Source: Paracoccaceae bacterium (GTDB taxonomy: Bacteria > Pseudomonadota > Alphaproteobacteria > Rhodobacterales > Rhodobacteraceae). Taken from it: a DNA stretch of 64,000 nucleotides. The notes under the pieces are model-generated. The model had not been told where the DNA came from. It did no database searches and worked only from the letters and a program-made list of their open reading frames with translations. A program made the translations under genes and the position numbers. Below, piece after piece: positions 46,044 through 56,350 of this stretch (positions are counted from its first letter, which is position 1; each line of letters begins with the position of its first letter). The DNA lies in assembly GCA_004153385.1 (NCBI GenBank), contig SDAL01000004.1, positions 186,001 through 250,000 of the forward strand. The letters are read 5' to 3'.

Positions 46044-46876
46044 CGGAAAACAAAATCCCGTTGGCAGGTGTTATTGGCCACCCGATCGCCCATTCCAAGT
46101 CGCCGGTTTTACATCAGTATTGGTTGAAAAAACACGGTATCAACGGACATTACATTCCGATGGACGTTGCGCCTGAAAACCTGGAAACTATCTTACGATC
46201 CTTGCCAAAGGCGGGGTTCCTAGGATGCAATATAACTATTCCCCATAAAGAATCCGCTTTGAAAATTGCAGATGTAATCAGTGATCGTGCGGCGCTGATC
46301 GGGTCTGCCAATACACTGATATTTTCCGAAAACGGAAAAATTCATGCCGATAATACAGATGGTTACGGGTTTATATCAAATATTCGTGATAGTATTCCCA
46401 ATTGGTCCGCACAAGCAGGGCCAGCGGCTGTATTAGGTGCAGGCGGGGCATCGCGCGCTATCATTGCAGCCTTGATCGAAAGTGGTGCGCCGGAAATCCG
46501 GATTGCAAACCGTACAAGGGCCCGCGCGGATTCATTGCGCGCTCAGTTCGGGGCGCGGGTGGTCGTTTATGATTGGGCACAGGCCCCGAATATGTTCGAG
46601 GGTGCGAAAACCGCAATTAATACCACCTCTTTGGGTATGCAAGGACAGCCCGATTTTCGCGTATCGCTTGACGCATTGTCCGATACAGCCGTCGCGACCG
46701 ATATTGTATATTCACCGCTTAAAACCCGTTTTCTGGAAGCGGCTGAAGCACGAGGATGCAAAATTATCGACGGTCTGGGAATGCTTTTACATCAAGCTGC
46801 GCCGGGTTTTGAGCGTTGGTTTGGCCAGCGACCGGAAATCACTGCGGAACTTCGTGAAGCCGTTTTAACCGCATGA
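46040..46876 (+). CDS. aroE: Shikimate dehydrogenase AroE
   Basis: AroE reduces 3-dehydroshikimate with NADPH in aromatic amino acid synthesis. The signatures are [31 protein letters not shown] (catalytic Lys), NADPH-loop [17 protein letters not shown] and VVATDIVY. It is 278 residues long. It overlaps maf and coaE by four bases each, so maf-aroE-coaE-dnaQ is a single operon. Confidence 0.96.
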   Translation: MTENKIPLAGVIGHPIAHSKSPVLHQYWLKKHGINGHYIPMDVAPENLETILRSLPKAGFLGCNITIPHKESALKIADVISDRAALIGSANTLIFSENGKIHADNTDGYGFISNIRDSIPNWSAQAGPAAVLGAGGASRAIIAALIESGAPEIRIANRTRARADSLRAQFGARVVVYDWAQAPNMFEGAKTAINTTSLGMQGQPDFRVSLDALSDTAVATDIVYSPLKTRFLEAAEARGCKIIDGLGMLLHQAAPGFERWFGQRPEITAELREAVLTA

Positions 46877-47466
46877 CCATGCCTTTTATTCTTGGTTTGA
46901 CCGGATCTATCGGAATGGGAAAATCAACGACATCCAGCATGTTTTTAAAAGAAGGCATTCCTGTTTGGGATGCTGACGCATTTGTTCATGAATTATATTC
47001 TGAAAATGGCCGATTGGTATCTGAAATAGCAGACGTTTTTCCTGCTTGCATCAAAGATAATGCTGTGGACCGTCAGGCATTGAAGAAGATACTGGCCGAT
47101 ACACCCGAAGCGTTACCGAAGCTGGAGGCGATTATTCATCCGCTCGCGGCCGCAGATCGGCAAACGTTTATCGAACGTCATGCCGGTTGCGATCTGGTGG
47201 TTCTGGATATTCCGCTGCTGTTTGAGACCGGCGCAGATCGCGTATGCGATGCCGTGTTGGTTGTGAGCGTGCCTGAGGATGTTCAACGTGAAAGAGTGAT
47301 GTCACGCGGCACTATGTCTGCGCAAACCTTCGATATGATCCTCGGGCGTCAGATGCCGGATGCGCAAAAACGGGGCAGGGCGGATTACGTGATCACCACT
47401 CTGTCGCTTGAGCAAACCCTGTCAGATGTGCGAGAGTTGATTTCACACCTGACGGGATCGGATTGA
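46873..47466 (+). CDS. coaE: Dephospho-CoA kinase CoaE
   Basis: CoaE phosphorylates dephospho-CoA in the last step of CoA synthesis. The P-loop [13 protein letters not shown] begins near residue 6, followed by [12 protein letters not shown] and [12 protein letters not shown]. At 197 residues it is full length. The stop overlaps dnaQ by one base. Confidence 0.96.
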   Translation: MTMPFILGLTGSIGMGKSTTSSMFLKEGIPVWDADAFVHELYSENGRLVSEIADVFPACIKDNAVDRQALKKILADTPEALPKLEAIIHPLAAADRQTFIERHAGCDLVVLDIPLLFETGADRVCDAVLVVSVPEDVQRERVMSRGTMSAQTFDMILGRQMPDAQKRGRADYVITTLSLEQTLSDVRELISHLTGSD

Positions 47467-48152
47467 TGCGAGAGATAGTTCTGGATACGGAAACCACCGG
47501 TTTCGAGCCGAACGACGGCGACCGCATTGTGGAGATCGGCGCGGTTGAACTGTATAATCACATGCCCACCGGCAACCACTACCATCAGTATATCAACCCT
47601 GAACGCTCCATGCCGAACGAAGCGTTCCAAGTGCACGGTCTGGGTGATGAGTTTTTGTCCGATAAACCGAAATTCGCGCAAATCGGACAGGAATTTCTGG
47701 ATTTCATCGGTCCTGATTCAAAGCTGGTGATCCATAACGCCAAGTTTGATATGAAATTTCTGAATGCCGAGCTTGGTTGGGCGAAGCTGGATCTTCTTCC
47801 CAATGATCGGGCTGTTGATACGTTGGCGATGGCACGACGGATGTTTCCTGGCTCGCCGGCCACGCTTGACGCATTGTGCCGGCGGTTTTCGATCAATAAC
47901 ACCGCACGAACCTTGCACGGGGCATTACTCGACAGTGAAATTCTTGCCGAGGTTTATCTGGAGCTGATCGGCGGGCGGCAGCCGGGGTTCGGGCTGAAGC
48001 TTGTGAACGATACGGATACCTCCGGACCGACAGAGCGCTGGCGCCCGCGGCCACGTCCCACTGCACTGGCACCTAAGCTGAACGACGAAGAAATCGCCGC
48101 ACACAGCGCATTTGTGGCAGCTTTGGGCGATAAAGCGATCTGGAAACGGTGA
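47466..48152 (+). CDS. dnaQ: DNA polymerase III epsilon subunit DnaQ
   Basis: DnaQ is the 3'-5' proofreading exonuclease of the replicative polymerase. The ExoI motif is LDTETTGFE (residues 6-14), ExoII is near [14 protein letters not shown] and ExoIII is near [14 protein letters not shown]. The C-terminal tail contacts the alpha subunit. It is 228 residues long. The start ATG at 47466 is chosen over a TTG one codon upstream. It closes the origin-proximal operon. Confidence 0.95.
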   Translation: MREIVLDTETTGFEPNDGDRIVEIGAVELYNHMPTGNHYHQYINPERSMPNEAFQVHGLGDEFLSDKPKFAQIGQEFLDFIGPDSKLVIHNAKFDMKFLNAELGWAKLDLLPNDRAVDTLAMARRMFPGSPATLDALCRRFSINNTARTLHGALLDSEILAEVYLELIGGRQPGFGLKLVNDTDTSGPTERWRPRPRPTALAPKLNDEEIAAHSAFVAALGDKAIWKR

Positions 48153-48170
48153 AAAGCGGCCGGTTTCGGC

Positions 48171-48656
48171 TTATCTCACCAAATCGCGAAACTCCGACAG
48201 CACAGTCTGGTAGACACTGCGCTTGAACGGCACGATGCTATCGATCAATTCAGCAGCTGTTTTCCAGCCCCATTGTGAAAATTCGGGATGCTCTGTGGCG
48301 ATGTTGATCTGTGCATCCTCGCCCAGATAGCTATAGGCGAACCATTTCTGCTTCTGTCCGCGATATTTACCGCCCCATGCCTTGCCCAAAAGATGGTCGG
48401 GCAGATCATAGGTGACCCAATCGGATGTTTTGCCCAGCTTTTCGACCTGCCGGGCTGTCACACCGGTTTCTTCCCAAAGCTCCCTCAGGGCGGCCTCTGC
48501 AGGCTTCTCGCCCTCGTCAATGCCGCCTTGTGGCATTTGCCATGCGTCCCCGGGTGTATCGATCCGTTTGGCACCGAAAATGAGACCGTCAGCGTTAATC
48601 AGGACAATACCGACGCAGGGGCGATAGGGGAGGGTGGTGGCGTCAATCAGGCTCAT
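48171..48656 (-). CDS. rppH: RNA pyrophosphohydrolase RppH (Nudix)
   Basis: RppH removes pyrophosphate from mRNA 5' ends and so starts decay. The Nudix box is [23 protein letters not shown] near residue 43. [12 protein letters not shown] at the start and [10 protein letters not shown] are typical of the RppH subgroup. The ATG at 48656 is chosen because AGGAAA lies upstream; a GTG at 48662 is less likely. Length 161 residues. Confidence 0.93.
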   Translation of the reverse strand: MSLIDATTLPYRPCVGIVLINADGLIFGAKRIDTPGDAWQMPQGGIDEGEKPAEAALRELWEETGVTARQVEKLGKTSDWVTYDLPDHLLGKAWGGKYRGQKQKWFAYSYLGEDAQINIATEHPEFSQWGWKTAAELIDSIVPFKRSVYQTVLSEFRDLVR

Positions 48657-48708
48657 TTGCACTTTCCTGCGGAAAAGGGGCCCGCGGTTGGCGGACCCCT
48701 TATGGTTG

Positions 48709-50103
48709 TTATTCTGGCGCGTCGGGTGAGGGCGCAGCCTCTTCGGCGGCTTGCTGGGCCACCTCCGGTGCGATTGCGCTCAGGCCCTTGAGGATATCTA
48801 TCGCATAGGCGAGCTGGTAATCCTCTTTACGCAGATTGGCGGCCTCTTCTGCGCGCTTCATCTCTTCTTCGGCCTGTTTCTTCTCGTCTTCCGTCATCGA
48901 GTCATTACTCAGGACGCCACGCAGGTCCGCTTCCGAGCGGCTGCGGTTCATGGCGCTGGTTGCCTCGTCCTCGTCTTCGGTCTGGGGCGCCGGTTTAGGC
49001 TGGGCCACAACGATGTTCGGCGCGATTCCGAGCGACTGGATAGACCGGCCTGACGGGGTGTAATACCGTGCGGTCGTCAGGCGCATCGCCCCTTCACCCT
49101 TGATCGGCATGACCGTTTGCACGGAGCCTTTGCCAAAGGATTTCTCGCCCACAACGATTGCGCGGCGATGGTCTTGCAGCGCCCCTGTTACAATCTCAGA
49201 AGCCGAAGCCGAGCCGCCATTGATCAAAACGACAATCGGTTTTCCTTCAGCCAGATCACCCGGGGTCGCGTTGAAACGCTCGCTGTCTTGCGGGTTACGG
49301 CCACGGGTCGAGACGATTTCGCCCTTGTCGAGGAACGCATCCGAGACAGAAATTGCCTGCGTCAGAAGGCCACCCGGATTGTTGCGCAAATCGATCACGA
49401 AACCGGAAACCTTATCGATACCGCCGGCCTCTTCGACCTTGGCGTCCAGTTGCTCTTTCAGGTTAGGGAAGGTCTGATCGTTGAATGTCGAGATACGCAA
49501 GATCACCGTGGTGCCTTGCAGCCGCCCGGTAACAGCCGTCAGTTTGATCGTATCGCGCGTTAGCGTGACATCGAACGGTTCGGTCTCGCCTTCGCGCACC
49601 AGCGTGACCGTTATCTCCGAGCCCACAGGCCCGCGCATCAGATCCACAGCCTCGTCCAGTCCCAGCCCCATCAGGCTTTCGCCGTCGACTTGGGTGATGT
49701 AATCGCCGGGCTTCACGCCAGCCTCTGCCGCGGGTGTACCATCCATCGGCGAGACGACCTTTACGAAACCGTCCTCTTGGGTGACTTCGATCCCAAGCCC
49801 GCCGAAACTGCCGCGCGTTTGCACCTGCATATCGTCGTAATCTTGAGGGGGCAGATAGCTCGAATGCGGATCAAGTGAGCTGAGCATACCGTTCACGGCG
49901 GCTTCAATCAGCTTTTTCGAATCCGTTTCTTCAACATAATCAGAGCGGATCCGCTCGAAAATATCGCCGAAAAGATCAAGCTGCTCGTAGACCGAGGTGT
50001 TTTGATCCGGAGCTTCTTGCGCCATGAGAGGTGCCGCGACCTGCGTCGTCATCACAATCCCTGCGACCGTTCCGCCCAGTGCGGCCATGACGAATTTCTT
50101 CAT
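48709..50103 (-). CDS. ctpA: C-terminal processing periplasmic protease CtpA (S41)
   Basis: An S41 serine protease with an uncleaved or cleaved N-terminal signal ([18 protein letters not shown]). A PDZ domain at about 95-180 contains [15 protein letters not shown] and [13 protein letters not shown]. The catalytic serine is in [15 protein letters not shown] and the lysine in [13 protein letters not shown], giving the Ser-Lys dyad. It is 464 residues long, with an acidic Pro-rich tail. It follows the envC homologue by 21 bases, a common envC-ctpA pair in cell division and wall remodelling. Confidence 0.93.
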   Translation of the reverse strand: MKKFVMAALGGTVAGIVMTTQVAAPLMAQEAPDQNTSVYEQLDLFGDIFERIRSDYVEETDSKKLIEAAVNGMLSSLDPHSSYLPPQDYDDMQVQTRGSFGGLGIEVTQEDGFVKVVSPMDGTPAAEAGVKPGDYITQVDGESLMGLGLDEAVDLMRGPVGSEITVTLVREGETEPFDVTLTRDTIKLTAVTGRLQGTTVILRISTFNDQTFPNLKEQLDAKVEEAGGIDKVSGFVIDLRNNPGGLLTQAISVSDAFLDKGEIVSTRGRNPQDSERFNATPGDLAEGKPIVVLINGGSASASEIVTGALQDHRRAIVVGEKSFGKGSVQTVMPIKGEGAMRLTTARYYTPSGRSIQSLGIAPNIVVAQPKPAPQTEDEDEATSAMNRSRSEADLRGVLSNDSMTEDEKKQAEEEMKRAEEAANLRKEDYQLAYAIDILKGLSAIAPEVAQQAAEEAAPSPDAPE

Positions 50104-50124
50104 AATATCCTCGATCCTGTCTCG

Positions 50125-51276
50125 TCAGTTTGAACTGCGGGCGAACCATTCAGCCGGATCGATCGGCTCATTGCCCTTGCGCAGTTCCATATAAAGCGTT
50201 TCCGGTCGTGTGGCGCCACTGTCTTGTGTGGCATCGCTCACAAAATCGACACCGAACTCGCGGGCGCTTGGTTCTGCACCACCCATCAAGCCCAATGCTC
50301 CCCCTTGTGGCACAACATCACCAATTTCTCCATACACGGTTCCCATGCCGGCCAGAACCAACAGATACCCGTCATAGGGCTCGATCACCATCACATTTCC
50401 GTAGTCGAGAAGTGGCCCGCGATATCTGATGGTTGCGGGCCACGGGGCGGTCACAAGCGCTGCAGGGGCCGTAGAGATCACCCACCCCGGTCGTTTGATC
50501 CCCGCAGCGTCCGCTTCGTTGAACTTGCGCAAAAGCCCGCCTTCTACCGGCAGCTCCAGATCGCCCTTCACGCTCTCGAAATCTTCCATGGGTGCGCCGA
50601 TATCACTGTCGAGGTCCAAGATCCCGCTGGCAAATCCGTCGAGCGTGTCGGCACTTTGCACAAGCTGACGCAGATCGTCGGGTGTTTCCAGATAGCGCCC
50701 GGGCAGGGCCTGACGCTCTGCCACCGCTTGCGACAGCGCAGCTCGCGCCCCCTGTACGGAGGTCATGCCGGCCTCCAGCACCGAAATCGCGCCCTGCTGG
50801 ACCTGCCGCATCTGACGGATGTCTTCCAGTTTGACCGACATCGCCTGCGCTTTTTCCTGCAAAGCCGGCGTGACCGCGCCAAGGATCATGCCCGATTGCG
50901 CCGTGCCAACCGGCCCAGACGGGTGCAGCAGCAAAAGCGGCCCGCTGGATTGTTGCATCGTCGCCATGACGCCCAGCAACCGGCCAACCTCGGCGCGCTG
51001 TGCATCGAACCCTTTTTTGATCTCGTTTTCCTGATCGGCGATCTGGCGCAGCCCCGAACGCAGGGCCGCCAGCCCGTCCTCATAGGCCGAAATTGTCACG
51101 GTCAGCGCGGCAATCCGTTCATCTGCACTCGTGGCGCGGTCCATTGCGTCAATGGCACCGCGCAGGTTTTCAGCCGCTTGCAGGGCGGCATCGGTTGCCT
51201 CGTCTGCACGGGCAGGGGTGGATAGCACCCCGCCCATACACAGGCACAGGCAAAAGACCTCAATCGCTTTGCGCAT
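50125..51276 (-). CDS. EnvC-like murein hydrolase activator with degenerate LytM domain
   Basis: A 383-residue exported protein with a signal peptide (1-24, ending PARA), a long coiled coil (about 28-200) and a C-terminal LytM fold (about 255-375). The metal-binding histidines are missing: the usual DHGNGY...YAHL site reads YGNVMVIEPYDGYLLVLAGM and the HFE motif is YMELRKG. It is therefore not an endopeptidase but an activator of amidases, like EnvC. It overlaps the gpmI stop by one base. Confidence 0.85.
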   Translation of the reverse strand: MRKAIEVFCLCLCMGGVLSTPARADEATDAALQAAENLRGAIDAMDRATSADERIAALTVTISAYEDGLAALRSGLRQIADQENEIKKGFDAQRAEVGRLLGVMATMQQSSGPLLLLHPSGPVGTAQSGMILGAVTPALQEKAQAMSVKLEDIRQMRQVQQGAISVLEAGMTSVQGARAALSQAVAERQALPGRYLETPDDLRQLVQSADTLDGFASGILDLDSDIGAPMEDFESVKGDLELPVEGGLLRKFNEADAAGIKRPGWVISTAPAALVTAPWPATIRYRGPLLDYGNVMVIEPYDGYLLVLAGMGTVYGEIGDVVPQGGALGLMGGAEPSAREFGVDFVSDATQDSGATRPETLYMELRKGNEPIDPAEWFARSSN

Positions 51277-52802
51277 CAGTGATCTATCAGGCTTTCGCCG
51301 GTCATCTCTTCGGGTTGCTCTACGCCCATCAGCTCCAGCAATGTGGGCGCAAGATCGGCCAACCGTCCTTTGTGAATGGTGGTGCCTTCAGCCGCACCGA
51401 CCAGTGCAACAGGCACCAGATTGGTGGTATGGGCCGTATGCGGGCCGCCGGTCTCTGGATCGATCATCGTTTCGCAATTGCCGTGATCGGCCGTGATGAC
51501 CATCGCGCCGCCTTGTTTTTCCAAGGCTGCGCGCACCTTGCCGATATCGCGGTCGATTTCCTCACAGGCTTTCATCGCGGCCTCTAGGCTGCCGGTGTGG
51601 CCCACCATATCGCCGTTTGCGTAATTCACCACGATCAGATCATAGCCGTGCTCGATGGCCTCGATGAATTTTTCGGTCACTTCGGGCGCAGACATCTCGG
51701 GTTGCAGATCATATGTCGCCACCTTCGGGGATTTCGGCATGAAGCGGTCTTCGCCCTCCCATGGTTCCTCGCGCCCGCCATTGAGGAAAAACGTCACATG
51801 CGGATATTTCTCGGTCTCGGCGAGGTGGAACTGCGTCTTGCCCTGTTTTGCGACCCATTCACCCAAGGTATTGACCAGCTTGCGCTTGGGATAGGCGGTT
51901 TGCATGTAGGCATTATGGGCTGTGGAATATTCGACCATCCCCAAAGCCGCGGCCCATTTCGGGCGCACGTTTGTGTCGATTTCGGTTTCGGAAAATGTCG
52001 GGTCCGCCATAGCGGCCAGAATTTCGCGGGCACGATCTGCACGGAAATTCATGCAGAAAATCCCGTCGCCATCTTTGGCGCCTGTGTAATCCCCGATAAC
52101 GGTCGGCGCGATAAACTCGTCCATTTCCGTCTTGGCATAGCTTTGGGCCACGGCCTTTGCGGGGGTGTCGGCGGCCTCGCCTTGGGCATTCAGGATCGCG
52201 TTATACGCGCGCCCCACACGTTCCCAGCGGTTGTCACGGTCCATTGCCCAATACCGGCCGATCACGGTGCCCACACGTGCACCATCGGGAAGGCGCGCCA
52301 TCAGATCATCGATGAACCGTCCTGCACTGTCGGGGGCCACGTCGCGCCCGTCGGTGATGGCATGCAACACCACCGGCACGCCTGCGTCGGTAAGTGCGCG
52401 ACAGCCTGCCAGAACATGTTCGATATGGCCGTGCACCCCGCCATCGGAGATAACCCCCAGAACATGTGCGGTCCCGCCAGAGGATTTCATGGTCTGGATA
52501 AAGGTCTTCAGGGCGTCATTGTCGAAAAACGATCCGTCCTCGATTGCCAGATCGATCTGGCCCAGATCCATGGCCACCACACGGCCGGCGCCGATATTGG
52601 TATGACCCACTTCCGAATTGCCCATCTGGCCTTTTGGTAGACCCACGTCCGGGCCAAAGGTGACCAGCGTGGATTTCGGGCTTTCGGCCCAGATCCGGTC
52701 GATATTGGGTGTATGCGCAAGGGCGGGCGCATTGCCTTCGGTCTGGGCAGTTTCGCCCCAACCATCCAAAATGCACAAAACGACGGGTTTCGGGTGAGTC
52801 AT
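51276..52802 (-). CDS. gpmI: 2,3-bisphosphoglycerate-independent phosphoglycerate mutase GpmI
   Basis: GpmI interconverts 3- and 2-phosphoglycerate with two metal ions. The phosphoserine site is in GQMGNSEVGHTNIGAGRVV, and metal ligands lie in LDGWG and ITADHGNCETM. At 508 residues it is typical. The ATG at 52802 follows GAGG; an in-frame start at 52835 was rejected. It is co-directional and overlapped with envC. Confidence 0.96.
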   Translation of the reverse strand: MTHPKPVVLCILDGWGETAQTEGNAPALAHTPNIDRIWAESPKSTLVTFGPDVGLPKGQMGNSEVGHTNIGAGRVVAMDLGQIDLAIEDGSFFDNDALKTFIQTMKSSGGTAHVLGVISDGGVHGHIEHVLAGCRALTDAGVPVVLHAITDGRDVAPDSAGRFIDDLMARLPDGARVGTVIGRYWAMDRDNRWERVGRAYNAILNAQGEAADTPAKAVAQSYAKTEMDEFIAPTVIGDYTGAKDGDGIFCMNFRADRAREILAAMADPTFSETEIDTNVRPKWAAALGMVEYSTAHNAYMQTAYPKRKLVNTLGEWVAKQGKTQFHLAETEKYPHVTFFLNGGREEPWEGEDRFMPKSPKVATYDLQPEMSAPEVTEKFIEAIEHGYDLIVVNYANGDMVGHTGSLEAAMKACEEIDRDIGKVRAALEKQGGAMVITADHGNCETMIDPETGGPHTAHTTNLVPVALVGAAEGTTIHKGRLADLAPTLLELMGVEQPEEMTGESLIDH

Positions 52803-52880
52803 CGGGCAGCCTCGTTGAAAATCCTCGGAAAACATCTTTACGCATCGGGGCAGGGCGCGGCAACCACCGTGCTGCCCCGC

Positions 52881-53609
52881 TCAAGCGGCAGTGAACAAAA
52901 TTCGTGTGGCGCGCGGGTGCGGACAGGGGAGTTCTGTCAGCTCTGTCTGATCCAGAAGCGCCGTCAGCCCCGCATCCGGTGCATCACCATAGGCCGAAAG
53001 CAGGTCCAGCACCACAGCCCCGCCCGATTGCAGGGTTTGCAGAAATATCGGAAGATACATCCCGACCGGATAGCTGAAACCGCATGATCGTGTGGAGATC
53101 ACCAGATCCCCGTAAAGCCCGTCAAGATGCTGCGGGCTTTTCACGGGATTGATCTTGCGCAGTTGCCGCAGGCCGTTGGCACGCAAGAATGCGCCAGCCG
53201 CATCCAGTGATGCATGGCCGGACCCGGTCTTGCTCCAGAACCGCGATTGGCCGGCGCTGTCTTCGATGTCGATCAGAATGCTGGCGCTGTCGAATTCGGC
53301 CAGAAAGAACAGATTGATCAATCCCTGTCCGCAGCCGATATCGATGATCCGGCGCGGCGACAGTTGATGGTCCTCAAGTGCGCGTGAAATCGACAGATAG
53401 CCCTGATAGGCGTCATGCAGCGCGCCTTGGAATATCTGCATGCGGTTGGCTTGGGCTTCTGCCAGAAGCGGGGCAGGGTCGCCGTCGAGGAATGCGTCAC
53501 GTGCAGATTGGGTGATCAGGTGCGGATTTTGATACCCCAGATACATAAGGCTGTGATCTGACAACGTACTGGTGTCGATGTCATTCACATCGGGTTGGTC
53601 AACCTGCAT
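52881..53609 (-). CDS. SAM-dependent methyltransferase-like protein
   Basis: A 242-residue Rossmann-type protein. Motif I is RRIIDIGCGQGLINLFFLAEF near residues 86-107 and motif II-like acidic residues follow (ILIDIED). An aromatic-rich stretch TRSCGFSYPVGMYLP lies near the active site. The ATG at 53609 has AGGAGAG upstream; a TTG start at 53681 would overlap rlmH but is less likely. Substrate unknown. Context (rlmH-rsfS) hints at translation but could be coincidental. Confidence 0.7.
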   Translation of the reverse strand: MQVDQPDVNDIDTSTLSDHSLMYLGYQNPHLITQSARDAFLDGDPAPLLAEAQANRMQIFQGALHDAYQGYLSISRALEDHQLSPRRIIDIGCGQGLINLFFLAEFDSASILIDIEDSAGQSRFWSKTGSGHASLDAAGAFLRANGLRQLRKINPVKSPQHLDGLYGDLVISTRSCGFSYPVGMYLPIFLQTLQSGGAVVLDLLSAYGDAPDAGLTALLDQTELTELPCPHPRATRILFTAA

Positions 53610-53677
53610 GCATCTCTCCTGACTATGCATCGGCAACCTATCAGCGCGCGCTGGCGCCGCAAGAGCGGTGGCAAGAG

Positions 53678-54145
53678 TCAAAGCCGGTGATAGGGTGTGC
53701 CCGCCATAATCTGGCCCGCGCGATAGACCTGTTCGGAGATCATCACGCGCACCAGCATATGCGGCCAGACCATTTTGCCAAAGCTGATAGACAGATCGGC
53801 ACGGGCGCGCAGATCGGGATCGATCCCGTCTGCCCCGCCGATGACAAAGCAGATATCACGTGACATATCGCGCCATTGTTGCAGCCTGTCTGCAAATTCG
53901 GGCGATGACATGACGGTGCCGCGCTCGTCCAGGGTGATCATGGCCGCGCCCGCAGGCAAGGCACGCTCTATCAGGCGCGCCTCTTCGGCCATTCCCAGAT
54001 TGCGCTTGTCTTCCACCTCGACAATGTGCGCCGGACCAAGGCCCATATTGCGCCCAGCCTTATTGAACCGATCAAGGTAATCCTTGATCAGAACCAGCTC
54101 TGGTCCTTTGCGAAGCTTGCCGACGGCGAGAATTGTCACTTTCAT
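53678..54145 (-). CDS. rlmH: 23S rRNA (pseudouridine1915-N3) methyltransferase RlmH
   Basis: RlmH is a SPOUT methyltransferase acting on assembled ribosomes. The knot signature is LDERGTVMSSPEFADRL and FVIGGADG, with the C-terminal AGQIMAGTPYHRL. It is 155 residues long. It usually pairs with rsfS, which lies 30 bases upstream on the same strand. Confidence 0.96.
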   Translation of the reverse strand: MKVTILAVGKLRKGPELVLIKDYLDRFNKAGRNMGLGPAHIVEVEDKRNLGMAEEARLIERALPAGAAMITLDERGTVMSSPEFADRLQQWRDMSRDICFVIGGADGIDPDLRARADLSISFGKMVWPHMLVRVMISEQVYRAGQIMAGTPYHRL

Positions 54146-54175
54146 CGAAGATAACCACCAACCGTCGTAATCGGA

Positions 54176-54541
54176 TTACACGGCGTCGCCGGTAGGAACC
54201 CACATTTTTTCAAGCTGATAGAAATCGCGGACTTCAGGACGGAACAGGTGCACGATCACATCGCCGGAATCAAGCAGGACCCAATCGCCCTGTTCTTTGC
54301 CTTCGATTTTGCAAAGCACACCGAATTCCGTTTTCAGCCGTTCCGACAGTTTCTCCGCCATGGAAGACACCTGACGGCTGGACCGGCCCGAGCAGATCAC
54401 CATGTGATCAGACATCGCCGAACGTCCGGCCAAATCGATAGTGACGACATCTTCCGCCTTGTCATCCTCGAGCGAGGACAACACACGTGCGAGAATTTTC
54501 TCGCTTGTCGTTTCGGCACCGGCCACAATATCTGCAGTCAT
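54176..54541 (-). CDS. rsfS: Ribosomal silencing factor RsfS
   Basis: RsfS binds uL14 and blocks subunit joining in starvation. The family core AEDVVTIDLAGRSAMSDHMVICSGRSSRQV and GDWVLLDSGDVIVHLFRPEVRDFYQLEKMW is complete. The start at 54541 gives 121 residues, the usual length; AGGTGG is seven bases upstream. An open frame to 54643 would add 34 untypical residues. Confidence 0.94.
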   Translation of the reverse strand: MTADIVAGAETTSEKILARVLSSLEDDKAEDVVTIDLAGRSAMSDHMVICSGRSSRQVSSMAEKLSERLKTEFGVLCKIEGKEQGDWVLLDSGDVIVHLFRPEVRDFYQLEKMWVPTGDAV

Positions 54542-54674
54542 TGGCACCACCTGTGCAACGGCATCACCCGCTGCGAGATCAAGATGAGACAGGACATAGT
54601 CCTCCCGAGGTTGCGCGCCGTCCCAGCCCCGACGCTTGGGCATGACGCTAAAATAGCATTACGAGCCACAAATC

Positions 54675-56021
54675 TCAACTTTTGTGCGCGGTGTTTTCGC
54701 GCACAGGTTGCGTGCTGAGCGTCGAACCGCGTAAAACCGTGACTTCGCGTTGTGGGAAAGGAATGGAAATATCATGTTCCTTAAACTTGTCCCACAGCGC
54801 CAGATAGACCGCCCCGCGCACATTTGTAAGCCCCTCAACGGGATCTGTGATCCAAAAACGCAGGATATAGTCAACAGAACTGTCGCCAAAGCCCACGATA
54901 TGACAAACGGTACGGCGATCTTTCAGAACACGATCAACCGATTGCGCGGCCTCAAGGGCGACTTTGCGCACCAGATGGGGGTCATCGTTATAAGAGGTTC
55001 CAAAGAACAGATCGATGCGCACGAATTCGTCGGAATGCGACCAGTTGACCACCTGACCGGTGATCAGATCCTCGTTCGGGATCAAAAACTCCTTGCCGTC
55101 ACGGGTCACCACCGACACATAGCGCGCGCCAAGCGAGTGGATCCAGCCGAAGGTTTCGCCCAGTGAGATCACATCGCCGGGCTTGATCGATTTGTCGAGC
55201 AAGATGATCACCCCCGATATCAGGTTCGATACCACCTTTTGCAAACCAAAGCCCAAACCGACCCCGATCGCGCCCGATAGCACCGCCAGCCCCGTTAGAT
55301 CAAAACCCAGCGATTTCAGGCCGATATAGGCTGCCATCCCGAACAGCATCACCTGCATGCCCTTGATGATCAGCTCCCGCATGGAGGGGCTGATTTCCTC
55401 GTTGCGGCGGATCGCGCCGGAGGCCTGACGAGAAAACAGGCGCGCCCCTGTCAAAAGAACTGTGGTGATGATCAGCGCTTTGACCACCGTCAGCGCGGAA
55501 AGCCTAAAGCTTCCGAAGGTAAGCGCGATCCCGTCCAGTATGTTGGCGGCATCATCACCAAGGCCCAGATAATGAAGCGTAACCCCGATCCACAAGGCCC
55601 ATGTCACCAGCTTGCGGATCAGCGGATTTGGGATCAGCCGTGCAAATATGCCAATCGCCAGCCATGCCGTGCAGATGGTCGCGACCAGCTCCACGATAAA
55701 TCTATAGGACACAAACGGGGTCAGCTGCGCGGCGACAACCACCAGCATCCACGCCAGTGTGACAAATACGATCCCGCGCATGCGATCACGGATCACGATC
55801 ACCCAGCGCAGTTGCTGGGCGTTCAGCGCCCGACTGCGCGCCCAGCCCGACAGCCGCGGGGCCACGATCCATCGACCGATCACATGCGCCAGACCGAATG
55901 CCACGATCAACGCGGCCACCTGCCAGATGCGCGATGGATAGACCAGCGCGGTAATATGCAACCTTAGCTGTGCCCAGATCGCATTGATTTCGTTGAACGT
56001 GGCGGGGTCGATAAATTCCAT
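54675..56021 (-). CDS. MscS-family mechanosensitive channel
   Basis: A second, shorter (448-residue) MscS-type channel. Five to six helices span about 30-260. The pore helix is LAVLSGAIGVGLGFGLQKVVSNLISGVIILLD and the beta domain starts KPGDVISLGETFGWIHSLGARYVSVVTRDGKEFLIPNE. No signal peptide is seen, unlike the channel at 10.4 kb. It is divergent from leuC. Confidence 0.88.
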   Translation of the reverse strand: MEFIDPATFNEINAIWAQLRLHITALVYPSRIWQVAALIVAFGLAHVIGRWIVAPRLSGWARSRALNAQQLRWVIVIRDRMRGIVFVTLAWMLVVVAAQLTPFVSYRFIVELVATICTAWLAIGIFARLIPNPLIRKLVTWALWIGVTLHYLGLGDDAANILDGIALTFGSFRLSALTVVKALIITTVLLTGARLFSRQASGAIRRNEEISPSMRELIIKGMQVMLFGMAAYIGLKSLGFDLTGLAVLSGAIGVGLGFGLQKVVSNLISGVIILLDKSIKPGDVISLGETFGWIHSLGARYVSVVTRDGKEFLIPNEDLITGQVVNWSHSDEFVRIDLFFGTSYNDDPHLVRKVALEAAQSVDRVLKDRRTVCHIVGFGDSSVDYILRFWITDPVEGLTNVRGAVYLALWDKFKEHDISIPFPQREVTVLRGSTLSTQPVRENTAHKS

Positions 56022-56350
56022 GGGCGCTCCTCGTTTGGGTCACGATACCCTGATTTCCGGCGAAATCATCCGCTCATCGACACAAACCCTGTGTATTGCA
56101 ATGTGTTCAGGGCGCGGTTGGCGCCGGATTTTCTTGCGAGCGTGGCAAGATGCGCGTATATCCACGCCCATGACACGGATTTTCAATATCAACGAACGTA
56201 CCCGCCTTCGCGAGCGTTTTTACGGCGAAAGCCGCTCGGTCCTTGCACGACTGTGACGCGGGCATGATCGCATGTCCTGAAAAGGACTGTGCCATCTGCC
56301 CATCCTGTGCCGACAAAAAATTCCACAGCTATCCTTAGAAAGTGAGAGCC
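56022..56350. other. 329-base divergent region between mscS and leuC
   Basis: Presumably carries both promoters. It contains a 28-codon open frame (56170-56256, MTRIFNINERTRLRERFYGE) without a ribosome site and a small hairpin (GTCCTGAAAAGGAC, 56273-56286). No leucine-rich leader peptide or T-box was seen. Confidence 0.5.

Noticed and set aside
53610-53681. Extended N-terminus of the methyltransferase-like gene
   Set aside because: It would start at a TTG without ribosome site, whereas the ATG at 53609 has AGGAGAG.
56170-56256. Leucine leader peptide for leuCD attenuation
   Set aside because: The 28-codon frame has no leucine run, no ribosome site and no attenuator pair.
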